This document shows, piece after piece, positions 40,940 through 48,998 of a DNA stretch of 64,000 bases (the stretch's first letter is position 1; each line of letters begins with the position of its first letter). Source of the DNA: Streptomyces sp. NBC_00376 (lineage in GTDB: Bacteria > Actinomycetota > Actinomycetes > Streptomycetales > Streptomycetaceae). The DNA is taken from NCBI RefSeq assembly GCF_036077095.1, contig NZ_CP107960.1, forward strand, positions 4,216,001 to 4,280,000, given 5' to 3'. Position numbers and translations under genes: made by a program. The notes under the pieces were generated by a model. It was not told the DNA's origin. It searched no databases and saw only the letters and a program-made list of their open reading frames with translations.

Positions 40940-41566
40940 TCAGATCAGCCCCTGCCGCATCGCGTACGCCACCGCATGCGACCGGTTCCGCAACTGCAGC
41001 CTGGTCATCACCGAGTGCAGCACGTTCTTTATGGTGCGCTCGGAGTAGGCCAGCTTCGTCGCGATGTCCGCGGTGTCGTACCCCTCCGCGACCAGCCTCA
41101 GCACATCCACCTCGCGTGCCGCGAGACCGGTGAAGTGCAGGCCGCGCGGGCCGAGCACCTGCCCCTGGAGACGGCCCACCTCCTCCAGCAGCCGTCCCAG
41201 CAGGTCGGACGGGAGATGGCCCTCGCCCCGCGCCACCGTCCCGATGACCTGCACCAGATGCTCCGGGGTCGCTTCGGAGCGCCTGACAACACCGGCGACG
41301 CCGCACTCGGCGGCGCTCACCAGTTTCTGCTCGTCGATGTCCGTGGTGACCAGAACGGTACGTGAGGTGCTGGTGCGCTGGATGTGGCGCAGCATCGTCA
41401 ACACCGCCTCGTCGACCGCGTCCACGACGACGACCACGATCCGGGGAGAGGCCTCGCCCTCCCCCCACTCCGTCACGCTGACCTCGGGCCGGGTCCGTAA
41501 CTGGCTGGCCACGCCAGCTTGCGAGATCGGATCCTGGGCCCGTAATGCAACAGTGATGCGCTCCAT
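40940..41566 (-). CDS. LuxR-family transcriptional regulator of the CIS locus
   Basis: 208 residues. An N-terminal receiver-like domain (RITVALRAQDPISQAGVASQ) lacks the usual acidic pair and phospho-Asp (VVVVVDAVDEAVLTML offers Asp at a related place), so it is probably not phosphorylated in the usual way. The C-terminal GerE/LuxR helix-turn-helix is intact (LAAREVDVLRLVAEGYDTADIATKL, then ERTIKNVLHSVMTRL). ATG at 41566 has AGGGGGAGC seven bases upstream. It diverges from the membrane-anchored gene at 41777. Similar LuxR genes sit in Streptomyces CIS clusters. Confidence 0.85.
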   Translation of the reverse strand: MERITVALRAQDPISQAGVASQLRTRPEVSVTEWGEGEASPRIVVVVVDAVDEAVLTMLRHIQRTSTSRTVLVTTDIDEQKLVSAAECGVAGVVRRSEATPEHLVQVIGTVARGEGHLPSDLLGRLLEEVGRLQGQVLGPRGLHFTGLAAREVDVLRLVAEGYDTADIATKLAYSERTIKNVLHSVMTRLQLRNRSHAVAYAMRQGLI

Positions 41567-41776
41567 GGCAATGCTCCCCCTGGGCAACAGCCGATGGCGT
41601 CACGTCGATCACAACCAGCACGGCTGTTTTCGTATGCCTCAATCGTCTGAGGCGGTCAAAAGATGCCCGCGTATCCCTACAGGGAAACAAAAAGGCCGAT
41701 CCGGGCACAGAATCTGCCCGGAAGTGTTCCTTCACGGCCGATGTCGGCGTTCAACGGCGAACCTACGGTGCCGCCT

Positions 41777-43108
41777 ATGAGTCTCACGGCAAGCCTCGAC
41801 GATTCGTCCGTCACTGCCGCACCGGGCGAGGAGACGGCTCTCCCCCTGCGGATCCTCAACTCCGGGAGCACCGTCGAGGAGTACCGCTTCGAGGTGGTCG
41901 GCGCCTGTGCCGCCTGGTCGACGGTCGAGCCGGCGACGCTCTCCCTCTATCCGGGCGACTCGCAGACGGTCTCCCTCGTACTGCGCCCGCCCCGGGACTC
42001 GACCGTACCGGCGGGAGAGACGCCCTTCGGGATACGGGTGGTGCCCACCAGCGAGCAGGGCGACACGGTGGTGCCCGAAGGGCGGGTGACCGTACTCCCC
42101 TTCACCGAGACGACCGCCGAACTGGTACCGCGCAGCTCGCACGGCGCCTGGCGCGGCAGGCATCAGTTCGCCGTCGACAACCGGGGGAACGCCCCCCTCA
42201 CCGTGCGGCTGGGAGCCCAGTCGGGCACGGAGCGGGCACGGGTCTCGTTCGCGGCGGACACACTGGTGATCGCGCCCGGCCGGGCGGAGTTCGGGAAGGT
42301 ACGGATCCGGCCCGCCAAGCGCGTGTGGCGCGGCATCCCGGTCACGCATCCCTTCCAGCTGGTCGCCACCCCGGAGGTGGCCGAGGGCGAGGCCCCGGTC
42401 GCACCCGTGCTCGTCGACGGCTCGTACCAGCAGGAACCGATCCTGCCGCGCTGGCTCCCCCGGGCGCTGATCACCGCGGCCGTTCTGCTGATCGCGCTGG
42501 TGGGGCTCTGGTACGCGCTGCTGCGCCCGGCCGTGAAGTCGGCGGCCCGCGAGGCGATCACTCCGGACGCGGTACGGTCCGCCGCCGCGGCCGACAAGAG
42601 CAAGGCACCCGAGAAGGGGTCCTCGGCCGGTGCGGCGTCGGGCGGGGGCGACTCGGGCGACTCCTCCGGGGCGAACGGGGGCTCGCCGAAGCCCAGCCCC
42701 TCACCGAGCCCCGGTGCGGAATCCGACGCGTCGGCCGCCGCCCCGACCAGTGCTCAGGTGCAGGTCAGGGACTCGGTGGGTGGCGGGTCGAACACCTCGA
42801 CGGCCCTCCAGGTGCCCGCCGGGCACACGTTCCAGCTGACCGACATCGTGGTCCAGAACCCGCAGGGCGACGCGGGGACGCTCGTGGTCTCCTCGGGCCG
42901 GGACGCGCCCGTGCTCCGGCTGGCGCTGGAGAACTTCCGGGACTCGGACTACCACTTCGTCACGCCGATCCTGGTGCCCGCCGGAGGCAAGGTCACGATG
43001 ACCGTGGACTGCCGGAAGATCGGCAAGCCGGTGAACGCGCCGACGCCTTCGCGGTGCTCGGAGTCGCTGTTCCTCGGCGGCACGATGAAGACGGAGGCTG
43101 CGGACTGA
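41777..43108 (+). CDS. CIS-locus membrane-anchored protein with Ig-like N-terminus (annotated elsewhere as 'hydrolytic protein')
   Basis: 443 residues. The N-terminal ~220 residues form Ig-like beta domains on the cytoplasmic side (VTAAPGEETALPLRILNSGS). One membrane span (about 228-248, LITAAVLLIALVGLWYALL) follows, then a Ser/Gly/Pro linker and a C-terminal beta domain (about 325-440, ALQVPAGHTFQLTDIVVQNP with two Cys). No signal peptide. The common label 'hydrolytic protein' has no visible catalytic basis. Position, divergent from the LuxR gene inside the CIS locus, suggests it links particle and membrane. ATG 41777; earlier starts lack a ribosome site. Confidence 0.72.
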   Translation: MSLTASLDDSSVTAAPGEETALPLRILNSGSTVEEYRFEVVGACAAWSTVEPATLSLYPGDSQTVSLVLRPPRDSTVPAGETPFGIRVVPTSEQGDTVVPEGRVTVLPFTETTAELVPRSSHGAWRGRHQFAVDNRGNAPLTVRLGAQSGTERARVSFAADTLVIAPGRAEFGKVRIRPAKRVWRGIPVTHPFQLVATPEVAEGEAPVAPVLVDGSYQQEPILPRWLPRALITAAVLLIALVGLWYALLRPAVKSAAREAITPDAVRSAAAADKSKAPEKGSSAGAASGGGDSGDSSGANGGSPKPSPSPSPGAESDASAAAPTSAQVQVRDSVGGGSNTSTALQVPAGHTFQLTDIVVQNPQGDAGTLVVSSGRDAPVLRLALENFRDSDYHFVTPILVPAGGKVTMTVDCRKIGKPVNAPTPSRCSESLFLGGTMKTEAAD

Positions 43109-43232
43109 CGGGGCTGGGCGGGGCGGAACCGGATGGGACAGGCGGGGCAGCGCGGCCCGCAGCAGCAGGCGCTGCCCACCGGGGCGCCGTCCACCGAAGC
43201 CCGGCCCACCGGGGCGCCGCCCCGCTCCTCCC

Positions 43233-44045
43233 TCACTCCGGCGGAGCCTCTTCCTCCTCCTCGGCCCCTTCCTTCGCACGCTGCACGAACGAGCCCTGCA
43301 CATCGGCCGGTTGCTCGTCCTCGTCCTCCGTCGCGGCCCGCTGCACGGACGCCGCCGAAGCCGGCGCCGAAGCGGGAGCCGAATCCGAAACGGGGGCCGA
43401 CGCCGGAGCCGGGTCCGACAGCACCCGGTCGGCATTCGCGACGGCCTCCCGCTCGAACCGGTCGGAGGGGTCGCTCACCCGGATCCCGCCCGCCGCCTCC
43501 GTACCGTCCACCGGGCCGTTGCGCTGCTGGATCACATGGGTCAGCTCATGGGCCAACGTGGTGCGGCCCTGCGGCGAGGACGGGTCGTAGGCGTCCCGCT
43601 GGAAGACCACGTTGTTGCCGACGGTGTACGCGTGGGCGCCCACGCCCTTCGCGGACTCGTGGGCGGCGGAGTCCGTGTGGATGCGTACGTCGGAGAAGTC
43701 CGCCCCCATCCGCCCCTCCAGGTCGGCGCGGGTGTCGGTGTCCAGCGGCTGCCCGCCGCCCGACGAGACCACGTCGTGCACGGGGGAGCGCTCTTCCTCC
43801 TCCTTGCGCTGGAGCATCGACCCCACGGCGCTGTTGCCGACCGCCCGTTGGAGCACGCTCATGCCGCCGGCCCCGACCACATCGGGCCGCCCGGCCGCCG
43901 CCGCACGGTAGAGGTGCGGGGTGCCCGCCGGCTCCCGGCCCTCGGACGCCCGCGACGCGTGCACCGGCTCGTCGTGTTCATGCCCGTGCCCGTGATCCCG
44001 CTCGTGGTCGTGGTCGTGTTCCTGGTCCCATTCCGGTGCGTGCAT
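43233..44045 (-). CDS. DUF4157 metalloprotease-like protein with His-rich N-terminus (CIS-associated)
   Basis: 270 residues. A metal-binding-looking head (HDHDHERDHGHGHEHDE), then LQRAVGNSAV followed by MLQR, the same leader type as in the cargo protein. The DUF4157 domain follows with FSDVRIHTDSAAHESAKGVGAHAYT and zincin motif HELTH (about 166-170). The tail has VQRAATE and FVQRAKEG boxes and an acidic end. DUF4157 proteins mark eCIS loci and are candidate cargo or cargo-processing proteases. ATG 44045 has GGGGAG six bases upstream; the in-frame ATG at 44051 is too close to that site. Convergent with the gene ending at 43108. Confidence 0.83.
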   Translation of the reverse strand: MHAPEWDQEHDHDHERDHGHGHEHDEPVHASRASEGREPAGTPHLYRAAAAGRPDVVGAGGMSVLQRAVGNSAVGSMLQRKEEEERSPVHDVVSSGGGQPLDTDTRADLEGRMGADFSDVRIHTDSAAHESAKGVGAHAYTVGNNVVFQRDAYDPSSPQGRTTLAHELTHVIQQRNGPVDGTEAAGGIRVSDPSDRFEREAVANADRVLSDPAPASAPVSDSAPASAPASAASVQRAATEDEDEQPADVQGSFVQRAKEGAEEEEEAPPE

Positions 44046-44261
44046 CGTCATCTCCCCTGACCGCGCCCCGGTCGAAGGCGCGTCGTGATGGCCTCACCAC
44101 TCCACCTTCACGAAGCCCCACTGCCCCGTCCAGCCCGGACCCCGCCGGCCGGGGGCAGCCGGTGCTGCCCCTTCGGGCAGCCGCTCCGTCCGTACGGCAA
44201 ACGGCTGCACCGGCGGGCAGTGGAGTGGCCGGGCCGCACCGCCGTCGGGATGATCGGTGGC

Positions 44262-44906
44262 ATGACCAAGAGCGACGTGGCCAAGAGCGACAAGGACAGC
44301 GACAAGGGCCAGGGCATCACCCTGCGGATCGCCCAGGAGCCGAAGGCGGACGAACTCCTCGCGCGCAGCCCGCTCGCCGCGCTGGTGGGCATGCTGCTGG
44401 ACCAGCAGGTGCCGATGGAATGGGCCTTCTCCGGCCCGTACTCGCTGGCGCAGCGGATGGGCGGCGACGATCTGGACGCCCATGAGATCGCCGTCCACGA
44501 CCCGGAGGCGTTCGCCGAGCTCTTCACCACGAAGCCCGCGCTGCACCGCTATCCCGGCGCCATGGCCAAGCGGGTCCAGCAGCTGTGCCAGTACCTGGTG
44601 GCGGAGTACGACGGCGACGCGAGCGCGGTGTGGACCGATGTCTCCGACGGGGCCGAGCTGCGGAAACGACTGAACGCGCTGCCCGGGTTCGGTACCCAGA
44701 AGGCCCAGATCTTCCTGGCGTTGCTGGGCAAGCAGTTCGGGGTCCGACCGAAGGGCTGGCGGGAGGCGGCGGGACCGTACGGCGAGGCCGGCTCGCACCG
44801 GTCGGTCGCCGACATCACCGGCCCGGAATCGCTCGCCGAGGTCCGCGCGTACAAGCAGCACGCGAAGCAGGCGGCCAAGGCCGCCAAACGCGCCGCCGAA
44901 AAGTAA
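44262..44906 (+). CDS. HhH-GPD-type base-excision repair protein
   Basis: 214 residues. RIAQEPKADELLARSPLAALVGMLLDQQVPMEWAF starts a HhH-GPD glycosylase-like fold and the hairpin motif ALPGFGTQKAQIFLALLG is near 130-150. The usual C-terminal iron-sulfur Cys cluster is absent. The C-terminus is Lys/Ala-rich (AKQAAKAAKRAAEK), probably DNA-binding. It may remove damaged bases; substrate unknown. ATG at 44262 with GGTGG nearby; ATG at 44250 is an alternative. Convergent with the HerA-like gene. Confidence 0.8.
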   Translation: MTKSDVAKSDKDSDKGQGITLRIAQEPKADELLARSPLAALVGMLLDQQVPMEWAFSGPYSLAQRMGGDDLDAHEIAVHDPEAFAELFTTKPALHRYPGAMAKRVQQLCQYLVAEYDGDASAVWTDVSDGAELRKRLNALPGFGTQKAQIFLALLGKQFGVRPKGWREAAGPYGEAGSHRSVADITGPESLAEVRAYKQHAKQAAKAAKRAAEK

Positions 44907-44914
44907 CCCCCCTC

Positions 44915-46516
44915 CTACCGCCTGCGGCGGGCCGTGCCGAAGAGGGACCGCGAGATCTCCCGGCCCAGCTGCGTACCGACGGTCCTGGCCAGCGACCGGA
45001 ACATCCCGCTCGCCACCACCTGCTCGACCAGCGAGGCATCCTCCTCGGCCGCCTTCCCGGCCCCGCGCGCCCCCTCACCGCGGACCGCCCCCTCCACAGC
45101 GGCCCGGTCCGCGGCCCCGGCCGCCTCCGCCTCGGCCTCCTGACCGGCGCTCAGCTTCTCGTACGCCGACTCCCGGTCCACCGCCTGCGCATAACGCCCG
45201 TACAACGACGACCCCTTCACGGCAGCTTCGAGCTCCGCCGCCGGCCACGGCCCCATCAGCGACCGCGGCGCCCGCAGCCGGGTCGCGGCGACCGGCGTCG
45301 GCGCACCGTTCTCGCTCAGCACCGTGATCACGGCCTCACCGATGCCCAGCCGCGTCAACAACTCCTCCAGGTCGTACTGCGAATGAGGGAATGTCTTCAC
45401 CGTCGACCGCAGCGCCTTCGCATCGTCCGGGGTAAAAGCGCGCAGCGCGTGCTGCACCCGGTTCCCGAGCTGCGCCAGCACCTCCGCCGGAACGTCGCGG
45501 GGCGTCTGCGTGACGAAGAAGATGCCGACGCCCTTGGACCGGATCAGCCGCACCGTCCGGGTGATCGACTCCAGGAACGCCTTCGAGGCCCCGTCGAAGA
45601 GCAGGTGTGCCTCGTCGAAGAAGAAGACGAGCTTCGGCTTTTCGAGGTCGCCGACCTCCGGCAGGTCGTGGAAGAGGTCGGCGAGCAGCCACATCAGGAA
45701 GGTGGAGAAGAGCTGGGGCTTGTCCTGCACCGCCGCCGGCTCCAGTACGGAGACGAGCCCGCGCCCGTCCGGCGCCCGGCGCAGCAACTCGGCGGTGTCG
45801 AACTCCGGTTCACCGAAGAAGTCGCCCGCGCCCTGCTGCTCGAAGGCGGTGACCGACCGCAGGATCACCCCGGCGGTGGCCGTGGACAGGCCCCCGATCC
45901 CCTTGAGCTCGGCCTTTCCGGTGTCCGAGACGAGGAAGGCGACCACGGCCCGCAGGTCCTTGAGATCGATCAACTCCAGGCCCTTGGCGTCGGCGTAATG
46001 GAAGATCAGGCCGAGCGACTGCTCCTGTGTCCGGTTGAGCTCCAGCACCTTGGACAGGAGTACGGGGCCGAAGCTGGTGACCGTCGCGCGCAGCGGGATG
46101 CCGGGGCCGATGCCGCCGAGTGCGTAGAACTCGCACGGGAAGCCCTCGGCCTCCCACACCTGCCCCACCTGCCCGGCCCGTTCGGTGACCCGGTCGCCCG
46201 GGGCGCCGGGGGCTGCGATGCCCGAGACGTCGCCCTTGATGTCGGCGAGGAAGACGGGGACACCGCCCGCAGAGAGCTGCTCGGCGATCAGCTGGAGCGT
46301 CTTGGTCTTTCCGGTTCCGGTGGCGCCCGCGACCAGTCCGTGCCGGTTGAGCATCGCCAGCGGGATCCGGATCTGCGCGTCCGGCAGGCAGGTTCCGTCC
46401 CAGAGCAGAGCGCCCAGATCGAGGGAAGCCCCGGAAACGGCGTACCCGGCGGCGATCTCCCGGGCCGGCTCCGGCAGCACACCGGCGCTTTCGGCCGTGT
46501 TCTCGCTGTCACTCAT
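44915..46516 (-). CDS. HerA/DUF853-like ATPase
   Basis: 533 residues. Walker A VAGATGTGKTKTLQ near 61-74, a second motif LADIKGD, Walker B LVFFFDEAHLLFDGA and an Arg finger-type RTVRLIRSKGVGIFFVTQTP. The Ala/Glu-rich tail ends basic (SLFGTARRRR). Members are membrane- or DNA-associated translocase-type ATPases, common in actinobacteria with unclear role. ATG at 46516 begins MSDSEN; a GTG far upstream (46891) lacks support because it overlaps another gene. No link to the CIS is shown. Confidence 0.85.
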   Translation of the reverse strand: MSDSENTAESAGVLPEPAREIAAGYAVSGASLDLGALLWDGTCLPDAQIRIPLAMLNRHGLVAGATGTGKTKTLQLIAEQLSAGGVPVFLADIKGDVSGIAAPGAPGDRVTERAGQVGQVWEAEGFPCEFYALGGIGPGIPLRATVTSFGPVLLSKVLELNRTQEQSLGLIFHYADAKGLELIDLKDLRAVVAFLVSDTGKAELKGIGGLSTATAGVILRSVTAFEQQGAGDFFGEPEFDTAELLRRAPDGRGLVSVLEPAAVQDKPQLFSTFLMWLLADLFHDLPEVGDLEKPKLVFFFDEAHLLFDGASKAFLESITRTVRLIRSKGVGIFFVTQTPRDVPAEVLAQLGNRVQHALRAFTPDDAKALRSTVKTFPHSQYDLEELLTRLGIGEAVITVLSENGAPTPVAATRLRAPRSLMGPWPAAELEAAVKGSSLYGRYAQAVDRESAYEKLSAGQEAEAEAAGAADRAAVEGAVRGEGARGAGKAAEEDASLVEQVVASGMFRSLARTVGTQLGREISRSLFGTARRRR

Positions 46517-46618
46517 CAGGGCCCCATTCCGAAATGCCTGGATTTGCGGCGTTCTTCCCAGGATCGCAGTACTGCCCCATGGCTGCGCCCGGAGGCTCTT
46601 GCCCGGTAGGCTTTCCGT

Positions 46619-46915
46619 GTGATCTTCAAGCGCATCGGAAATGGGCGGCCTTATCCCGACCACGGCCGGGAAAGCACCCGGCAGTGGGCGGATGTCGCGC
46701 CGCGCCCGGTCCGCCTCGATCAGCTGGTGACCACCAAGGGCAACCTGGACCTCGAAACCCTCCTCGCCGAGGATTCGACGTTCTACGGTGACCTGTTCGC
46801 GCACGTCGTGAAGTGGCAGGGCGACCTCTATCTGGAGGACGGACTGCACCGCGCGGTCCGCGCCGCGCTTCAGCAGCGCCAGGTACTCCACGCCCGCGTG
46901 CTCGAACTCGGCTGA
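46619..46915 (+). CDS. Small conserved actinobacterial protein, often labelled VapB-type antitoxin
   Basis: 98 residues: IFKRIGNGRPYPDHGRESTRQWADVAPRPVRLDQLV, LDLETLLAEDSTFYGDLFAHVVKWQGDLYLEDGLHRAVRAAL. Strongly conserved in Streptomyces as far as I remember; automatic annotation calls it a VapB-family antitoxin, but no VapC toxin is next to it and no ribbon-helix-helix or AbrB motif is obvious. The domain has a ParB/RelB-like look at most. GTG at 46619. Its 3' end is followed by a 16-bp tandem repeat. Confidence 0.75.
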   Translation: MIFKRIGNGRPYPDHGRESTRQWADVAPRPVRLDQLVTTKGNLDLETLLAEDSTFYGDLFAHVVKWQGDLYLEDGLHRAVRAALQQRQVLHARVLELG

Positions 46916-46926
46916 CCGGAGCGAGT

Positions 46927-46990
46927 CCCGTCCACGGCCCCGGCCGTCCCGTCAACGGACCGTCCCGCCCATGGACCGTCCCGTCCCTGT
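46927..46990. repeat. ~16-bp tandem repeat, about four degenerate copies, just after a stop codon
   Basis: Units of the type CCCGTCNACGGACCGT follow each other from 46927 to about 46990, starting 12 bases after the stop of the small conserved gene. The rest of the gap to 47099 is AT-richer (TTGATCATTTAGTAGGCA) and probably contains the promoter of the LytR_C gene. Confidence 0.7.
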
Positions 46991-47099
46991 GCGACCCACG
47001 GGCCGCTCCGGGGTTCGTTCGGGTGCTTTCGCACCCGGACGGGTGCGATCCATTGATCATTTAGTAGGCATCATCACCGGGCCGCACTACGCTGCGCCC

Positions 47100-47720
47100 A
47101 TGAGCATGCTCACTCCCCCCGGCATGGGCGGAAAGTACCGCATCACGGGCGACAAGTACCCGCGGATGCGCCGCCCCCGGCGTCGCGGCAAACTGATCCT
47201 CGCTGCCACCGCCTCCGTGGTCGCCCTCGGGCTGGCCGGATGGGGCACGATGCAGCTCATCGACGTCTTCACCGGCGGCGACCGGAAGGCCAGCGCCGCC
47301 GACCACAAGACGGACTGCCCCACCGCCAGACCGTCCGCACCCGCGAAGGCGCTGCCGAAGCCCGCGAAGATCACCGTCAACGTCTACAACGCGACACCGC
47401 GCAGCGGGCTCGCCAAGAAGGCGGCCGAAGAGCTGAAGAAGCGCGGCTTCACCATCGGCAAGGTGGGCAACGCCCCGGCCGCGTACGACAAGAAGGTCCC
47501 GGGCCCCGGGGTGCTGCTGGGCGCCCCCTCGGCCACGAACGGCCCGTTCCCGGTCCTCGGCACGCAACTGGTGGGCGCCACGCCGAAGACCGACGCCCGC
47601 AGGACGGCGGACGTCGATCTGATTCTCGGTACGAAGTTCAAGACGTTCAACACGCCCCAGTCGGCGGCCGCGGCCCTCGCCGCCCTGACGAAGCCGGCCC
47701 CCGCACCGTCGTCCTGCTGA
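47100..47720 (+). CDS. Membrane-anchored LytR C-terminal domain protein
   Basis: 206 residues. A short Arg-rich cytoplasmic head, one membrane span (LILAATASVVALGLAGWGTM, about 36-55), then an exported LytR_C domain (KITVNVYNATPRSGLAKKAAEELKKRGFTIGKVGN, and DLILGTKFKTF). LytR_C is found on cell-wall ligases and on separate wall-associated proteins like this one. No catalytic LCP domain is present. ATG at 47100. Confidence 0.85.
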   Translation: MSMLTPPGMGGKYRITGDKYPRMRRPRRRGKLILAATASVVALGLAGWGTMQLIDVFTGGDRKASAADHKTDCPTARPSAPAKALPKPAKITVNVYNATPRSGLAKKAAEELKKRGFTIGKVGNAPAAYDKKVPGPGVLLGAPSATNGPFPVLGTQLVGATPKTDARRTADVDLILGTKFKTFNTPQSAAAALAALTKPAPAPSSC

Positions 47721-47750
47721 CGGCCGCCGGGGCGACCCGGCTGCCGTCAG
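47717..47750. terminator. Bidirectional hairpin between the LytR_C gene and upp
   Basis: Arms CTGACGGC and GCCGTCAG with further inner pairing (CCGG / CCGG) overlap the LytR_C stop and lie just past the upp stop on the other strand, so it would serve both convergent genes. Confidence 0.6.
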
Positions 47751-47767
47751 CACGAACCACTCCGGCC

Positions 47768-48403
47768 CTAGTCGGCCGTGCCGTACATCCGGTCGCCCGC
47801 GTCGCCGAGGCCGGGGACGATGTAGCCGTTCTCGTTGAGCCGCTCGTCGACCGAGGCGGTGACCACGGTCACCGGCGTACCGGCCAGCTCGCGCTCCATC
47901 ACCTCGACGCCCTCGGGCGCGGCGAGCAGCACGACCGCGGTGACGTCGTCGGCGCCGCGCTTGATCAGCTCCTGGATGGCCGCGACCAGCGTGCCGCCGG
48001 TGGCCAGCATCGGGTCCAGGACGTACACCTGGCGGCCCGAGAGGTCCTCCGGCATCCGGGTGGCGTACGTCTCCGCCTGGAGCGTCTCCTCATTGCGGAT
48101 CATGCCCAGGAAGCCCACCTCGGCGGTCGGCAGCAGCCGCACCATGCCGTCGAGCATGCCGAGGCCGGCCCGCAGGATCGGCACGACCAGCGGCCGCGGG
48201 TGCGACAGCTTCACACCGGTCGTCGGTGTGACCGGGGTCTCGATGTCGACCTGTTCGGTGCGCACGTCCCGGGTTGCCTCGTAGGCGAGCAGGGTGACCA
48301 GCTCGTCGGCGAGCCGCCGGAAAGTCGGGGAGTCGGTGCGCTTGTCGCGCAGGGTGGTGAGCTTGTGCGCGACCAGTGGGTGGTCGACGACGTGGATCCG
48401 CAT
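47768..48403 (-). CDS. upp: Uracil phosphoribosyltransferase
   Basis: 211 residues, the usual length. It converts uracil and PRPP to UMP. Motifs: [27 protein letters not shown], the PRPP loop [12 protein letters not shown] and the uracil-binding C-terminus [23 protein letters not shown] at 48403. The order upp, small Arg-rich gene, tadA-associated gene, tadA, tRNA-Ser matches the S. coelicolor region near SCO4041 as I remember it. Confidence 0.97.
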   Translation of the reverse strand: MRIHVVDHPLVAHKLTTLRDKRTDSPTFRRLADELVTLLAYEATRDVRTEQVDIETPVTPTTGVKLSHPRPLVVPILRAGLGMLDGMVRLLPTAEVGFLGMIRNEETLQAETYATRMPEDLSGRQVYVLDPMLATGGTLVAAIQELIKRGADDVTAVVLLAAPEGVEVMERELAGTPVTVVTASVDERLNENGYIVPGLGDAGDRMYGTAD

Positions 48404-48506
48404 GGGCTCAACAGTAACCGTGCCTCCCGCACCCGTGCGCTGGCATCAACCGCATGTTCGGGGGGAAGGTGGGGGCATACGGACCCAGCCTTGGGGTGAT
48501 GAGCCG

Positions 48507-48743
48507 ATGCCGGACGGGGAAAAGCGGAAGCGGGACCGGCAGGACGCGCCGGACCCGCGGGACCGGCAGGACGCACAGGCCCAGCAGGACCCGGAGGAGA
48601 GCGACGCGGCACGCCGCAGGCGGCGCGCCCAGTTCCTGCGCGAGCTCCACGAGGCGAAAGCCCTCCGCGACCGGGTGCAGCCCCGCCGCGCCAGGGCGGC
48701 CCGGATGCGCCAGGCCATGCGCATGCGCACCTTCCGCTGGTAG
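48507..48743 (+). CDS. Small very basic protein of unknown function
   Basis: 78 residues: PDGEKRKRDRQDAPDPRDRQDAQAQ, then a region of RRRRRAQFLRELHEAKALRDRVQPRRARAARMRQAMRMRTFRW. Helical, Arg-rich, with Met/Arg at the C-terminus; perhaps nucleic-acid binding. ATG at 48507. Divergent from upp with about 100 bases between. No family recognised. Confidence 0.6.
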   Translation: MPDGEKRKRDRQDAPDPRDRQDAQAQQDPEESDAARRRRRAQFLRELHEAKALRDRVQPRRARAARMRQAMRMRTFRW

Positions 48744-48758
48744 CCGGCGACCGTCCTC

Positions 48759-48850
48759 CGACACCCCCGGCGACGGCACCCGGCATTCCCCGGTGACAGC
48801 CCCCGGCACCCCCGGCGACAGCGCCCGGCATCCCCCTGGTGGCGGCGTCC
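48759..48850. repeat. ~22-bp tandem repeat, about 3.5 copies, after a stop codon
   Basis: The motif CCCGGCANCCCCCGGNGACAGC repeats at 22-23-base spacing from 48759 to about 48850, directly after the small basic gene. The rest of the 255-base gap up to 48998 holds the start region of the next gene and no other feature I can name. Confidence 0.75.
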
Positions 48851-48998
48851 GGCAGAACTGATGGCCGACTCAGCGGCCGAACTCCTCTCGCGAAGCCCTT
48901 GTTTCTGCCACGATTCCGATGGGCGGGACCCAGGACAGCCGGACCACCGACTGCCCTCCCGCCGGACCGACACCCCTAAGACCAGTGGGAGAGTCACG

